From Actinomycetota bacterium (GTDB lineage Bacteria > Actinomycetota > Actinomycetes > S36-B12): a DNA stretch of 64,000 bases. Shown here piece by piece: positions 7,656-17,323 of the stretch. The translations under genes and the position numbers were made by a program. The notes under the pieces were generated by a model, which searched no databases, was not told the DNA's origin, and was given only the letters and a program-made list of their open reading frames with translations. Location of the stretch: assembly GCA_016870515.1 (NCBI GenBank), contig VGBL01000004.1, positions 85,962-149,961 on the forward strand, read 5' to 3'. Each line of letters begins with the position of its first letter. Within the stretch, counting starts at the first letter, position 1.

Positions 7656-8576
7656 GTGAGCCACGCGTTGTCCGAGAGGTGGGACCTGCCCACCGGCGAG
7701 GTCTACGTCCGCCATGTGCCCGGGCATTCCGCAAGCGGGGGTTTCGCCGTCTTCGTCCACGGGCTGGGTGGTTCATCGCTCAACTGGGTCGATCTCATGC
7801 CGCTGCTGGCCTCCGATGTGGAGTGCCTCGCGCTTGACCTGCCGGGATTCGGTGCATCACCGCCTCCGCACGATGGCGACTACTCCCCGGCCGGGCACGC
7901 GCGTGCGGTGGCACGCACCGTGCGGCACTGGCAGAGCGTGAGCGGAGACGATCGGCCGGTGCACGTCTTCGGCAACTCGATGGGCGGAGCGGTCGCGCTT
8001 CAACTGGCAGTCCGCGAGCCAGGGCTTGTCGCCTCTCTCACGCTGATCTCGCCAGCGCTTCCGACGCGTCGTACGCGCCGGGGCAATGCGCACCTCCCCG
8101 TGGTCGCCGTGCCAGGCCTCGGGGAGTCACTTCTTCGCCGCTACCGGCAGGTTTCCGCCGAGGCGCGCGTGGCGGCGACCCTCGACGCATGCTTCGTCGA
8201 CGTGTCGTCGGTATCCCCCGCCCTGCGCGAGGCGCTGACCGCCGAGGTGATCGCACGCGACGCCTATCCCTATGTCGGCGATGCGTTCCTGTCGTCGCTC
8301 CGGGGCCTTCTGCGCGGATTCGCCGACCCGACCCCGCAGCGACCGTGGGCCCTGGCCCGCCGCATCACGCGACCGGTGCTCGCGCTCTACGGGGAGGACG
8401 ACGTTCTCGTGCATCCCTCTGGCGCCCGTCGTGCGGCGCGTGAGTTCCCCGACGCCCAAGTCGTCCTCCTCTCGCGCACCGGTCACGCGGCCCAAATGGA
8501 GCACCCCGAGCTGGTCGCCGACCTCTGGCGCCGCGCGATTCTCGACCGGGCTCCGCGCCCCGTGACCTCCCCCTAG
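7656..8576 (+). CDS. alpha/beta hydrolase
   Basis: 306 residues. The fold is clear: oxyanion-region FVHGLGGSSLNW, nucleophile elbow GNSMGGA (serine near residue 113), acid in LYGEDDVLV and histidine in RTGHAAQMEHPE. No signal peptide, so cytoplasmic. Substrate cannot be read from sequence; related actinobacterial proteins are annotated as esterases or lipases. GTG start 37 bases from the divergent TetR gene, which probably regulates it. The next gene (glutamine synthetase-like) starts 45 bases after its stop with its own ribosome binding site (AGGGAGG). Confidence 0.82.
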   Translation: MSHALSERWDLPTGEVYVRHVPGHSASGGFAVFVHGLGGSSLNWVDLMPLLASDVECLALDLPGFGASPPPHDGDYSPAGHARAVARTVRHWQSVSGDDRPVHVFGNSMGGAVALQLAVREPGLVASLTLISPALPTRRTRRGNAHLPVVAVPGLGESLLRRYRQVSAEARVAATLDACFVDVSSVSPALREALTAEVIARDAYPYVGDAFLSSLRGLLRGFADPTPQRPWALARRITRPVLALYGEDDVLVHPSGARRAAREFPDAQVVLLSRTGHAAQMEHPELVADLWRRAILDRAPRPVTSP

Positions 8577-8621
8577 ACTCGCTCGCGGCCGAGGCATTCG
8601 GCACGAACCCAGGGAGGCGCC

Positions 8622-9980
8622 ATGGCTGCGCGGATCGACGTCGACACCCTCATTCGGGAGGTCGAGTCGGGTGACGTCGACACGGTGGTCGTCGCGATCA
8701 CCGACATGCAGGGGCGGCTGCAGGGCAAGCGCATCCACGGTGAGCACTTCGTCAACGAGGTCCTCGCCCAGGGCACTGAGGGATGCAACTACCTCCTAGC
8801 CGTCGATGTCGACATGAACACCGTCTCCGGCTACGCGATGTCGTCGTGGGATTCGGGCTACGGCGACATGGTCATGAAGCCCGACCTGTCTACCCTCCAT
8901 CGAATCCCCTGGCAGGAGGGTGCCATCGGCCTGCTGTGCGACGTGCTCTGGGAGGACGGTCGCGACGTCGTGGCCTCACCCCGTCAGGTGCTGCGCAAGC
9001 AGATCGATCGCCTTGCCGGCAAGGGCATGCAGGCGCTGGTGGGCACCGAGTTGGAGTTCATCGTCTTCCTCGACAGCTACGAGGAGGCGTGGGAGTCAGG
9101 ATATCGCGACCTCACGCCGGCCAACCTCTACAACATCGACTATTCCATTCTAGGCGGTGCGCGTGTCGAGCCATTGCTCCGTCGTATCCGCCTTGGCATG
9201 GCCGGGGCGGGTCTTGACGTCGAGAGCGCCAAGGGCGAATGCAATCTCGGCCAGCATGAGATCGCATTCAAATACAACGATGCTCTCGTCACCTGTGATC
9301 GGCATTCCATTTACAAGACCGGTGCCAAGGAGATTGCCGCGCAAGAAGGGGTATCGCTCACCTTCATGGCCAAGTACAACGAGCGCGAAGGCAACTCCTG
9401 CCACATCCACCTGTCCTTCCGGGGGCTGGATGGCTCGTTAGTGATGGCCGATCACAACTCGCCCGATGGCATGAGCGACCTCGGCCGCGCGTTTGTCGCG
9501 GGCCAGCTCGCCCGCATGGAGGAGCTCACGCTGCTCTTCGCTCCGCAAATCAACTCCTACAAGCGCTACGTCGAGGGTTCTTTCGCGCCGACCGCGATCA
9601 AGTGGGGACGCGACAACCGCACCTGTGCATTCCGCCTCGTAGGGCACGGCCCATCGCTGCGCCTGGAAAGCCGAGTGCCCGGCGGAGACGTCAACCCCTA
9701 TCTCGCGGTGGCCGGCATAATCGCCGCCGGCCTCGACGGCATCGAGCGCGGCCTGACTCTCGAGCCGGAGTTCACCGGCAACGCCTATATCTCCGACGCC
9801 AAGCGCGTCCCGGACTCGCTCGACAAGGCCGTGGCTCTGTGGGAGGGGTCGCCGTGGGTGCGCGACACCTTCGGTGAAGAGGTCCAGGCGCACTACACCA
9901 GGATGGGTCGCGTGGAACTCGAAGCCTTCGGCCGCGCCATCACCGATTGGGAACGCTATAGGGGGTTTGAGCGTCTGTGA
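8622..9980 (+). CDS. glutamine synthetase-like gamma-glutamylamine synthetase
   Basis: 452 residues. Glutamine synthetase catalytic elements are visible: GTELEFIVF, the glutamate-rich [42 protein letters not shown] and [16 protein letters not shown]. The short length and lack of the adenylylation-loop tyrosine motif set it apart from GlnA and place it with PuuA/IpuC/GlnA3-type ligases that gamma-glutamylate amines using ATP. Neighbours support this: an overlapping aldehyde dehydrogenase, an SDR, and a PuuD-like gamma-glutamyl hydrolase nearby. The amine (polyamine, ethanolamine or alkylamine) cannot be fixed. Strong ribosome binding site AGGGAGG before ATG. Stop overlaps the next start (GTGA). 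Confidence 0.85.
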   Translation: MAARIDVDTLIREVESGDVDTVVVAITDMQGRLQGKRIHGEHFVNEVLAQGTEGCNYLLAVDVDMNTVSGYAMSSWDSGYGDMVMKPDLSTLHRIPWQEGAIGLLCDVLWEDGRDVVASPRQVLRKQIDRLAGKGMQALVGTELEFIVFLDSYEEAWESGYRDLTPANLYNIDYSILGGARVEPLLRRIRLGMAGAGLDVESAKGECNLGQHEIAFKYNDALVTCDRHSIYKTGAKEIAAQEGVSLTFMAKYNEREGNSCHIHLSFRGLDGSLVMADHNSPDGMSDLGRAFVAGQLARMEELTLLFAPQINSYKRYVEGSFAPTAIKWGRDNRTCAFRLVGHGPSLRLESRVPGGDVNPYLAVAGIIAAGLDGIERGLTLEPEFTGNAYISDAKRVPDSLDKAVALWEGSPWVRDTFGEEVQAHYTRMGRVELEAFGRAITDWERYRGFERL

Positions 9981-11332
9981 CCGCTGTCATCAGCCCCGTC
10001 ACCGGGGAGTCCATCGCTGTTATTCCTGCGACGAGTCTTGAGGAGACCGATCACGCCATCGAGCGCGCCCACGCGGCCTTCGACTCCTGGCGCAAGGTGG
10101 CCCCCGGTGATCGGGCACGCCTGCTGCGACGCTTCTCCGACCTGGTGGGTGAGCGGAATGAGGAGCTCGCGCGCCTCGAGGTCGCCAACGCCGGGCACAC
10201 CATCGGCAATGCGCGCTGGGAGGCTGGCAACGTCCGCGACGTCCTCGCCTACTACGCCGGGGCTCCCGAGCGGCTCTTCGGCCGGCAGATCCCGGTCGCG
10301 GGCGGCGTCGACGTGACCTTCAACGAGCCCATCGGCGTCGTCGGAGTGATCGTGCCCTGGAACTTCCCCATGCCGATTGCGGGCTGGGGCTTCGCGCCGG
10401 CGCTCGCCGCGGGCTGCACGGTCGTGCTCAAGCCCGCCGAGGTCACGCCGCTGACAGCCATCCGTCTCGGCGAGCTGGCACTGGAGGCCGGGATTCCCGA
10501 GGGCGTCTTCACCGTCATCCCCGGCAAGGGATCGGTGGTTGGCGATCGCTTCGTCACCCATCCGCTGGTGCGCAAGGTCGTCTTCACCGGTTCCACGGAG
10601 ATAGGCGAGCGAATCATGGCCGGCTGTGCTGCGCAGATCAAGCGCGTCACCCTCGAACTCGGCGGCAAGAGCGCCAATGTCGTCTTCGCCGACTGCGACC
10701 TCGAAAGGGCTGCGGCAACCGCGCCTTACTCGGTCTTCGACAATGCCGGGCAGGATTGCTGCGCACGCTCGCGCTTCCTCGTCCAGCGCTCGGTGTTCGA
10801 CCGCTTCATGCAGCTGCTCGAGCCGGCCGTCATGGGGGTGCGCGTTGAGGATCCGTCGCTCGACACCGCCGAGATGGGACCGCTGATCACCTCGGCGCAT
10901 CGCGAGACCGTGGCCTCCTTCGTGCTAGACAGCGCGCCCGTTGCCTTCCGCGGCACCTGCCCTGATGGGCCGGGCTGGTGGTTCCCGCCCACGGTGCTGG
11001 CGCCCGTCTCGGAGTCGGACCGCGCATACCGCGAGGAGATCTTCGGCCCGGTCGTCGTGGTGGTGCCGTTCGACGACGAGGCCGATGCGATCCGCATGGC
11101 CAATGACTCCGACTACGGGCTCTCCGGCTCGATCTGGACCCGCGATGTCGGCCGCGCGCTCCGCGTGGCGCGAGGCGTGGAGTCGGGCAACCTGTCGGTC
11201 AACTCGCACTCGTCCGTGCGCTACTGGACGCCGTTCGGTGGCTTCAAGCGATCGGGCCTGGGTCGTGAACTCGGCCCGGACGCGCCCGATGCCTTCACCG
11301 AGACCAAGAACGTCTTCATTTCCACCGACTGA
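9977..11332 (+). CDS. aldehyde dehydrogenase (PuuC-like)
   Basis: 451 residues. NAD-dependent aldehyde dehydrogenase motifs: [19 protein letters not shown] (cofactor binding), catalytic glutamate in [14 protein letters not shown] and the nucleophilic cysteine in [11 protein letters not shown], then EEIFGPV and [12 protein letters not shown]. About 20-40 residues shorter than classical members, mostly at the N-terminus. GTG start overlaps the preceding glutamine synthetase-like stop by 4 nt. In the inferred pathway it would oxidise a gamma-glutamylamino aldehyde to the acid. The missing step between, an amine oxidase or dehydrogenase, is not in the window. Confidence 0.88.
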   Translation: MTAVISPVTGESIAVIPATSLEETDHAIERAHAAFDSWRKVAPGDRARLLRRFSDLVGERNEELARLEVANAGHTIGNARWEAGNVRDVLAYYAGAPERLFGRQIPVAGGVDVTFNEPIGVVGVIVPWNFPMPIAGWGFAPALAAGCTVVLKPAEVTPLTAIRLGELALEAGIPEGVFTVIPGKGSVVGDRFVTHPLVRKVVFTGSTEIGERIMAGCAAQIKRVTLELGGKSANVVFADCDLERAAATAPYSVFDNAGQDCCARSRFLVQRSVFDRFMQLLEPAVMGVRVEDPSLDTAEMGPLITSAHRETVASFVLDSAPVAFRGTCPDGPGWWFPPTVLAPVSESDRAYREEIFGPVVVVVPFDDEADAIRMANDSDYGLSGSIWTRDVGRALRVARGVESGNLSVNSHSSVRYWTPFGGFKRSGLGRELGPDAPDAFTETKNVFISTD

Positions 11333-11342
11333 GAGGAAGCAC

Positions 11343-12122
11343 ATGTCCGACGTCGTCTGCCGGCGCCTGGTCGGCCGCACCGCGCTCATCACCGGGGGAG
11401 CCAGCGGCATCGGCTTCGCGTCGGCCAAGCGCCTGGCCAGCGAGGGAGCCAACGTCGTCATCGCCGACATGGACGACAAAGCCGGCGAGGCTGCGGCCGC
11501 GGAGGTGGGCGGCACGTTCGTTAGGGCCAACGTCACCTCGCCGGAGGACAACGACCGGATGTACAAGGTGGCGGTCGAGACCTACGGCTCGATCGACGTG
11601 GCCTTCCACAACGCCGGCATCTCGCCGCCCGACGACGACTCGATCCTCGACACGGGTCTCGAGGCGTGGAAGCGCGTGCAGGACGTCAACCTGACGTCCG
11701 TCTACCTCGGGTGCAAGGCCGTACTGCCCTACATGCTCGAGCAGGGACGTGGCTCGATCGTGAATGTCGCGTCGTTCGTCGCCACCATGGGCGCGGCTAC
11801 GTCGCAGATCTCCTACACCGCGTCGAAGGGAGGCGTGCTGGCCATGTCGCGCGAGCTCGGCGTGCAGTTCGCTCGGCAGGGAGTGCGCGTCAATGCGCTG
11901 TCGCCAGGGCCGGTGAAGACGCCGCTGCTCATGGATCTCTTCGCCAAGGATCCCGAGCGCGCAGCGCGGCGCTACGTCCACATCCCCTTTGGTCGCTTCG
12001 GCGAGCCAGAGGAGATCGCGGCCGCCGTGGCGTTCCTCGCCTCCGACGACTCGTCGTTCATCACGGCGTCGAACTTCCTCGTCGACGGCGGGATCTCCGG
12101 CGCCTACGTCACCCCGCTGTAG
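11343..12122 (+). CDS. short-chain dehydrogenase/reductase
   Basis: 259 residues, classical SDR. Visible: cofactor glycine motif TGGASGIG, the aspartate of VIADMDDKAG that selects NAD(H), NAG (HNAGIS), the catalytic serine region NVASFVA, YTASKGG (Tyr and Lys four apart) and the C-terminal FLVDGG. ATG at 11343 has GAGAGGA upstream, 10 bases after the aldehyde dehydrogenase stop, so it is the third gene of the amine operon. An alcohol or amino-alcohol oxidation in that pathway is inferred; specificity is not visible. Confidence 0.88.
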   Translation: MSDVVCRRLVGRTALITGGASGIGFASAKRLASEGANVVIADMDDKAGEAAAAEVGGTFVRANVTSPEDNDRMYKVAVETYGSIDVAFHNAGISPPDDDSILDTGLEAWKRVQDVNLTSVYLGCKAVLPYMLEQGRGSIVNVASFVATMGAATSQISYTASKGGVLAMSRELGVQFARQGVRVNALSPGPVKTPLLMDLFAKDPERAARRYVHIPFGRFGEPEEIAAAVAFLASDDSSFITASNFLVDGGISGAYVTPL

Positions 12123-12173
12123 GAGCAGCCGCTCCGCGCCACCGCCGCTCGCTCGGCCTCACCGCGGTACGCG

Positions 12174-12208
12174 GGGCTGAATATGCAGATGAGGTGCACA
12201 TTCAGCCC
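12174..12208. terminator. hairpin between convergent SDR and AIM24 genes
   Basis: GGGCTGAAT (12174-12182) pairs with ATTCAGCCC (12200-12208). Inside it TGCA (12184-12187) pairs with TGCA (12195-12198) after one mismatch, leaving a 7-base loop. It lies in the 111-base gap between two converging genes, so it probably ends transcription from both sides. There is no T-run. Confidence 0.55.
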
Positions 12209-12233
12209 GAAGAAGGCGCACGGATCGCGTCGG

Positions 12234-12914
12234 CTAGCTACGGCTGAACGGCAGGACGTTAGTCAGCCAGGTGATCAGGCCGTTGGGGTTGCGCGACTGA
12301 GTCCACACCAGGCCCGGGCCGGTGATCTCGAGCACGATCCCCTCACCTGACTTCAGCGACTTCATGATCCCGCCGGTGGTCTGGGCCTGCATCGCGATGT
12401 AGGCGTCGTAGGCCACGAGGTGGCCCGAGTCGATCACCATGCGCTCGCCCTCGTGCAGTGCGTGCTGGTCGAGCGCGCCGTAGGACGCGATCACGACCTT
12501 GCCCGCACCGTCGAACCGCGAGACGAATCCGCCCTCGCCACCGAAGAGGTTGTTGGCGCCACCCCACTTGGTGTCCATTACGAGGCTTTGCTCATTGGCC
12601 AGCCACGATCCACGTGTGACCGCCAGTGGTCGCTCGGGGGTGGACTCCAGGACGGCAATGTCGCCGGGGAGCACGGCCGTGACATCGACCCAGGCCCCGT
12701 CCTTGGACGCGGTGTACGACGTGACGAAGAAGGAGTTTCCGCCGAGGGCACTGCGGCCCAGGGACTTCAGGAAGCCGCCCTCCATCTTGGCGTCAAGGGT
12801 GACGCCGTCGCTCATGGCGGCCATGGCGCCGGACTCGACTTTGACGTGTTCGGTGTTGGCGAGGGTGCAGCGGGCAACGGCGAAGGATGGGCCGTGGCGG
12901 ACATCTACGAGCAT
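12234..12914 (-). CDS. AIM24 family protein
   Basis: 226 residues, almost all beta strand, matching AIM24/TerD-like DUF124 proteins: VESGAMAAMSDGVTLDAKMEGG near the N-terminus and GPGLVWTQSRN at the C-terminus. The family forms trimeric beta-prism folds; its role is unknown, though yeast Aim24 affects mitochondrial membrane organisation. ATG at 12914 has AAGGAG upstream. The start lies inside the end of the PuuD-like gene (10-base overlap), so the two are translationally coupled. Why AIM24 is tied to amine catabolism is unclear. Confidence 0.83.
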   Translation of the reverse strand: MLVDVRHGPSFAVARCTLANTEHVKVESGAMAAMSDGVTLDAKMEGGFLKSLGRSALGGNSFFVTSYTASKDGAWVDVTAVLPGDIAVLESTPERPLAVTRGSWLANEQSLVMDTKWGGANNLFGGEGGFVSRFDGAGKVVIASYGALDQHALHEGERMVIDSGHLVAYDAYIAMQAQTTGGIMKSLKSGEGIVLEITGPGLVWTQSRNPNGLITWLTNVLPFSRS

Positions 12915-13636
12915 AACGACTCCTTCTGGGGGTTGGTGGCGGCCGCGTCCATCAGGGCGCGGAAGAGGGGTAGTTCGGTAGCGCGACGGTCGGGATGCTC
13001 GGGGTGCCACTGCACGCCGATGGCGAAGCGCGCGTCGGGAGCCTCGCACACCTCGACGAGGCCGTCGTGCGACCAGCCTGTCGGCACCAGCGAGCCCGGG
13101 TCCGCGATGCCCTGGTGGTGCGAGGAGTTGGTGCCTAGCGTCGTGGTGCCGTAGATCGCGGCGATGCGCGAGCCGTCGGCGAAGGCAACGTCGTGCTGGG
13201 TGAAGGTGCCGGGCTGCTCGCGATGCGCGAGGCCGTAGCCGGCATCGGGCAGGTCTTGGATCAGCGTGCCGCCGTGGGCCACCGCCATGACCTGCAATCC
13301 TCGGCAGATCCCGAGCAGGGGTAGGTCGCGGTCGCGGGCACCGCGGCACAGCAGGATCTCGCTGACGTCGCGCTGCAGGCGTGGCTGGTCGGTCGTGGGG
13401 TGGGGCTCGGCGCCGTAGGTGGCGGGGCCGATGTCGGCTCCGCCGATCAGGATGAGCCCGTCGACGCGATCCAGGACGTCAGCGTCGTCGATATCAGGGG
13501 GCAGGAGCACGGCGCGGCCGCCGGCCTCGCGCACAGCATCGACGTACCACTCGTGCAGCAGTGCGGCCGGCACCTCCCAGGCCCCCCAGCGCGCAGGCTC
13601 GACGTATGTGGAGACGCCGATGACGGGGCGGGCCAT
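12905..13636 (-). CDS. gamma-glutamyl-gamma-aminobutyrate hydrolase-like (peptidase C26)
   Basis: 243 residues, class I glutamine amidotransferase-like fold. The nucleophile elbow LLGICRGLQVMA contains the catalytic cysteine, and the His/Glu pair lies in VQWHPEH. The N-terminus ARPVIGVSTY is the usual start of PuuD-type hydrolases, which supports ATG at 13636; two upstream ATGs (13654, 13693) lack ribosome binding sites. PuuD releases glutamate from gamma-glutamyl-GABA, the last step of the gamma-glutamylated polyamine route, consistent with the glutamine synthetase-like and aldehyde dehydrogenase genes on the other strand. Divergent from moeZ across 87 bases. Confidence 0.85.
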   Translation of the reverse strand: MARPVIGVSTYVEPARWGAWEVPAALLHEWYVDAVREAGGRAVLLPPDIDDADVLDRVDGLILIGGADIGPATYGAEPHPTTDQPRLQRDVSEILLCRGARDRDLPLLGICRGLQVMAVAHGGTLIQDLPDAGYGLAHREQPGTFTQHDVAFADGSRIAAIYGTTTLGTNSSHHQGIADPGSLVPTGWSHDGLVEVCEAPDARFAIGVQWHPEHPDRRATELPLFRALMDAAATNPQKESLCS

Positions 13637-13723
13637 GACAGCAGTCTTCACCATGGACCCAGAGGAGGGGGCCGAACCCGCGGGGGTCATCATGGTCGGG
13701 TAGGCCGTTCCCGAGGAGTCCTG

Positions 13724-14914
13724 ATGTCACTGCCCGCGCTCGTCGAGCCCGCCGATGCCCTGTCGGCCGACGAGGTTCGCCGCTACAGCCGTCACCTGAT
13801 CATCCCCGACGTCGGGATGACCGGGCAGAAGCGGCTGAACAACGCGCGCGTGCTGTGCGTGGGCGCGGGAGGCCTGGGCAGCCCGACCCTGATGTATCTC
13901 GCCGCGGCCGGCGTGGGCACCCTCGGCATCGTCGAGTTCGACGTCGTTGACGAGTCCAACCTGCAGCGCCAGATCATTCACGGCCAAAGCGACATCGGCC
14001 GCTCCAAGGCCGAGAGCGCCCGGGACTCCGTCAAGGAGATCAATCCCTACGTCGAGGTCATCCTCCATGAGGAGCGCCTCGACTCCAGCAACGTCATGCG
14101 GCTGTTCGCGCAATACGACCTGATCGTCGATGGCACCGACAACTTCGCCACGCGCTACCTCGTCAACGACGCCTGCGTGCTGCTGGGCAAGCCCTATGTC
14201 TGGGGATCAATCTACCGATTCGACGGACAGGCCAGCGTCTTCTGGGCCGAGCACGGCCCGTGCTACCGCTGCCTCTACCCCGAGCCGCCGCCGCCCGGCA
14301 TGGTTCCGTCGTGTGCCGAGGGCGGCGTGCTCGGCGTGCTGTGCGCGAGTATCGGCTCCATCCAGGTGACCGAGGCCATCAAGCTACTCACCAACGTCGG
14401 TGATCCGCTGCTGGGTCGACTGCTCGTCTACGACGCCCTCGAGATGACCTTCCGCGAGGTGCGGATCCGCAAGGATCCCAACTGCGCCGTCTGCGGGCCG
14501 AGCGCCACTGTCACCGAGCTCATCGACTACGACGCCTTCTGCGGGGTCATCTCTGACGCCGCGGCTGAGGCGGCGCGCGACAGCACCATCAGCGTGCACG
14601 AGCTCAAGGAGATGCTCGACGCCCGCGAGCGCGGGGAGCGCGACTTCGTCCTCATCGACGTGCGCGAGCCCATCGAGTGGGAGATCGCGACGATCGAGGG
14701 AGCGGAGTTCATCCCCAAGGGTGAGTTCCTCGACGGGTCCGTGCTGGAGAAGCTCCCGCAGGACAGGCAGATCGTGCTGCACTGCAAGGTGGGCGGCCGG
14801 TCGGCGGAGGTGCTTGCCGTGCTGCACGGCGCGGGCTTCGCCGACGCGATCCATGTCGGCGGCGGCATCAACGCCTGGTCGCTGCAGGTTGACCCCGACA
14901 CGCCGTACTACTGA
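13724..14914 (+). CDS. moeZ: adenylyltransferase/sulfurtransferase MoeZ
   Basis: 396 residues. N-terminal E1-like ThiF/MoeB domain (about 15-265): GAGGLGSP nucleotide-binding loop, NLQRQIIH, DGTDNFATRYL and two CxxC zinc pairs (CYRCLYP, CAVCGP). C-terminal rhodanese domain (about 290-396) with active-site cysteine in LHCKVGGRS. MoeZ adenylates and sulfurates ThiS/MoaD/CysO-type carrier proteins for molybdopterin, thiamine or cysteine synthesis. ATG preceded by CGAGGAG. It belongs to the block conserved with mycobacteria. Confidence 0.93.
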   Translation: MSLPALVEPADALSADEVRRYSRHLIIPDVGMTGQKRLNNARVLCVGAGGLGSPTLMYLAAAGVGTLGIVEFDVVDESNLQRQIIHGQSDIGRSKAESARDSVKEINPYVEVILHEERLDSSNVMRLFAQYDLIVDGTDNFATRYLVNDACVLLGKPYVWGSIYRFDGQASVFWAEHGPCYRCLYPEPPPPGMVPSCAEGGVLGVLCASIGSIQVTEAIKLLTNVGDPLLGRLLVYDALEMTFREVRIRKDPNCAVCGPSATVTELIDYDAFCGVISDAAAEAARDSTISVHELKEMLDARERGERDFVLIDVREPIEWEIATIEGAEFIPKGEFLDGSVLEKLPQDRQIVLHCKVGGRSAEVLAVLHGAGFADAIHVGGGINAWSLQVDPDTPYY

Positions 14915-14943
14915 TCGACTGATCGCCTGATCGATGCGGATGG

Positions 14944-16023
14944 TCAGCGGTCGATGCGTCCGGCGATGAAGTCCTCCACTCGCTGTCGGCACACGTCGTC
15001 GCTGTACTGCTCGGGGGGTGACTTCATGAAGTACGACGAGGCCGAGAGCAGCGGGCCGCCGATCCCCCGGTCGAGTCCGATCTTGGCGGCGCGGACAGCG
15101 TCGATGATGACGCCCGCCGAGTTGGGGGAGTCCCATACCTCGAGCTTGTACTCGAGGTTGAGCGGCACGTCACCGAAGGCCTTGCCCTCGATACGCACGA
15201 AGGCCCACTTGCGATCGTCAAGCCACGCGACGTAGTCGCTGGGGCCGATGTGCACGTTGCGGCTCTCCATCGGCCGGTCGATCTGTGACGTCACCGCCTG
15301 TGTCTTGGAGATCTTCTTCGACTCCAGACGATCGCGCTCGAGCATGTTCATGAAGTCCATGTTGCCGCCGACATTGAGCTGGTAGGTGCGCTGCACCTCG
15401 ACTCCGCGGTCCTCGAAGAGCTTGGTGAGCACGCGGTGCGTGATCGTGGCGCCCACCTGGGACTTGATGTCATCTCCCACGACGGGAAGGCCGGCATCGG
15501 AGAACTTCTGCGCCCACTCAGGAGTCCCGGCGATGAAGACCGGGAGGGCATTGACGAAGGCGCACCCGGCGTCGATCGCGCACTGGGCATAGAACTTCGC
15601 AGCCTGCTCAGATCCCACCGGGAGATAGCAGACCACGACATCCACCACCGCTTCGCGCAAGACGGACACGACGTCGACCGGATGGGCGTCGGACTCCGCG
15701 ATGGTCTCGCGGTAGTACTTGCCCAGGCCGTCGAGCGTGTGGCCACGCTGGACGACGACCCCGGTCGGAGGCACGTCGCAGATCCTGACGGTGTTGTTCT
15801 CGCTTGCGGCGATGGCCTCGGCGAGGTCTTGGCCGACCTTCTTGGCATCGACGTCAAAGGCGGCGACGAACTCCACGTCGCGCACGTGGTAGTCGCCGAA
15901 CTGGACGTGCATCAGTCCCGGGACGGTCTGATCCAAGGATGCATCTCGGTAGTAGTGGACGCCCTGGACAAGGGACGAGGCACAGTTGCCCACGCCGACG
16001 ATGGCGACGCGAATGGATCCCAT
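14944..16023 (-). CDS. ino1: inositol-3-phosphate synthase
   Basis: 359 residues, the compact actinobacterial form. N-terminal Rossmann motif [13 protein letters not shown], then [26 protein letters not shown] and [11 protein letters not shown], all diagnostic of myo-inositol-1-phosphate synthase, which turns glucose-6-phosphate into inositol-1-phosphate with bound NAD. The product feeds phosphatidylinositol and mycothiol synthesis, fitting the mycoredoxin-type glutaredoxin at 29 kb. ATG at 16023 preceded by GGAAGGAAC. It follows the PadR gene by 33 bases on the same strand and is probably co-transcribed. Confidence 0.95.
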   Translation of the reverse strand: MGSIRVAIVGVGNCASSLVQGVHYYRDASLDQTVPGLMHVQFGDYHVRDVEFVAAFDVDAKKVGQDLAEAIAASENNTVRICDVPPTGVVVQRGHTLDGLGKYYRETIAESDAHPVDVVSVLREAVVDVVVCYLPVGSEQAAKFYAQCAIDAGCAFVNALPVFIAGTPEWAQKFSDAGLPVVGDDIKSQVGATITHRVLTKLFEDRGVEVQRTYQLNVGGNMDFMNMLERDRLESKKISKTQAVTSQIDRPMESRNVHIGPSDYVAWLDDRKWAFVRIEGKAFGDVPLNLEYKLEVWDSPNSAGVIIDAVRAAKIGLDRGIGGPLLSASSYFMKSPPEQYSDDVCRQRVEDFIAGRIDR

Positions 16024-16056
16024 GATGTTCCTTCCGTGGAGGGGTAATGCCGAGGC

Positions 16057-16605
16057 TCAGTGGCTGCGCTCGGCCGCGATGAGCTCCTCAAGCCACCGGA
16101 CTTCGCTCTCGACGCGATCGATGCCGTGCTCCTGCAGCTGGGTTGCGTAGGGATCAAGCCGCTCGGAGGTGTGCCGGAATGACTCCCGCAGCATCGCCAT
16201 GCGCTCCTGGAGGCGTGCCCGACGTCCCTCGAGGATGCGCACGCGCATCTCGGTCGGCGTACTCGCGAAGAAGGCCAGATGTGCCGCGAACCTCTCGTCC
16301 TCCCAGGCCTCCGGCCCGGGATTCGCGACGAAGGACGTGAAGCGCTCGGTGCCCGCTGGTGTCACCTCGTAGACGATGCGGGCCCGCTTGGTCGTGACGG
16401 TCGGCATCGGCTTGGGGCTGGTCTCAGCGATGAGGCCCCGGGCTTGCAGGTCCCTCAGCGCGGGATACAGGGAGCCGTAGGAGATGGCGCGGAAGGGGCC
16501 AAGGACGCCGGTGAGGCGCTTGCGGAGCTCGTAGCCGTGCAGCGGGGACTCCAGAAGGAGCCCGAGGATCGCGAACTCCAGCACATCCCCTCGGCGTCTC
16601 ACCAT
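16057..16605 (-). CDS. PadR family transcriptional regulator
   Basis: 182 residues. Winged helix-turn-helix of the PadR family: LEFAILGLLLESPLHGYELRKRL, then ISYGSLYPALRDLQARGLI, with a C-terminal dimerisation helix (about 110-180) typical of PadR subfamily 1. ATG at 16605 begins right at the family N-terminus; an upstream ATG at 16641 would place the operator-like repeat inside the gene. From memory a PadR gene also precedes ino1 in mycobacteria, so it likely controls itself and inositol synthesis. Confidence 0.88.
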   Translation of the reverse strand: MVRRRGDVLEFAILGLLLESPLHGYELRKRLTGVLGPFRAISYGSLYPALRDLQARGLIAETSPKPMPTVTTKRARIVYEVTPAGTERFTSFVANPGPEAWEDERFAAHLAFFASTPTEMRVRILEGRRARLQERMAMLRESFRHTSERLDPYATQLQEHGIDRVESEVRWLEELIAAERSH

Positions 16606-16613
16606 GCCAAGAC

Positions 16614-16635
16614 TATATATCGAAATGATGTATTT
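16614..16635. promoter_or_regulatory. AT-rich dyad, candidate PadR operator and promoter
   Basis: ATATAT (16615-16620) and ATGTAT (16628-16633) form an imperfect inverted repeat with a 7-base spacer, nine bases before the PadR start. It is strikingly AT-rich within a GC-rich genome and resembles PadR operators built on ATGT/ACAT halves. It may also hold the -10 element of the padR-ino1 operon. Confidence 0.5.
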
Positions 16636-16689
16636 ATGCAAACCTCAGGGCCGGCCCGCCGCCCAGACGAGGCCCCCTAGGCTGCGCGG

Positions 16690-17323
16690 GTGATCGGGCT
16701 CGGGACCCTCCTCAACATGGCGGCGATCGTCGTCGGCGCGGGCCTGGGCGTCGGGATCGGCAACCGATTGCCCGACCACACCCGCGAGTTGATCATGCAG
16801 GCCCTGGGGCTGATCACCCTAGTCGTCGCTGCTTCGCCTCGAGCAGCGGGCCGAGGCCTTCGGGGGCTGGGTCCAGCGCAAGGTCAGTCGCGGGGCCGAC
16901 GCTACGGCACGCGCACGCTTCATCGAGGGCTTCGTCGATGCCTCGCTCCTCTTCTGCATCGGGCCGCTCGCGATCCTCGGATCGGTCTCCGACGGACTCG
17001 GCAGGGGTATCGACCAGCTCGCGCTCAAGTCGGTCATCGACGGATTCGCCTCCATTGCCTTCGCTGCATCCCTCGGCTGGGGCGTGGCGCTGTCAGCCGT
17101 GTCGGTGGGCATCGTGCAGGGTGTCTTCACCCTGCTGGGCGTCATCGTGGGACAGGTGCTCGCGACATCGGCCATCGCTGCCATCACGGCGACTGGCGGA
17201 GTGATCCTGCTCGGGCTGTCCCTGCGCCTGCTGAAGGTCAGTCGAATCGCGGTGGCGGACCTCTTGCCCGCCCTGGTGATCGCGCCGCTTCTCACCCTCG
17301 CCGTCGCGGCCTGGACGACCTAG
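16690..17323 (+). pseudogene. DUF554 membrane protein, internally deleted and frameshifted
   Basis: The GTG start and first 47 codons encode the N-terminus of DUF554 (GLGTLLNMAAIVVGAGLG, then a helix ending LITLVVAA). At about 16830 the reading frame changes: the homologous continuation LRLEQRAEAFGGWVQRKV and everything to the end (FIEGFVDASLLFCIGPLAILG, then membrane helices to AWTT) lies one frame over. Relative to intact family members the segment of about 35-40 residues between the two parts (usually a glycine-rich membrane helix) is missing. So this is a deletion with frameshift rather than a single sequencing slip. DUF554 is a membrane family of uncertain function. The stop shares CTAG with the next gene. 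Confidence 0.72.
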
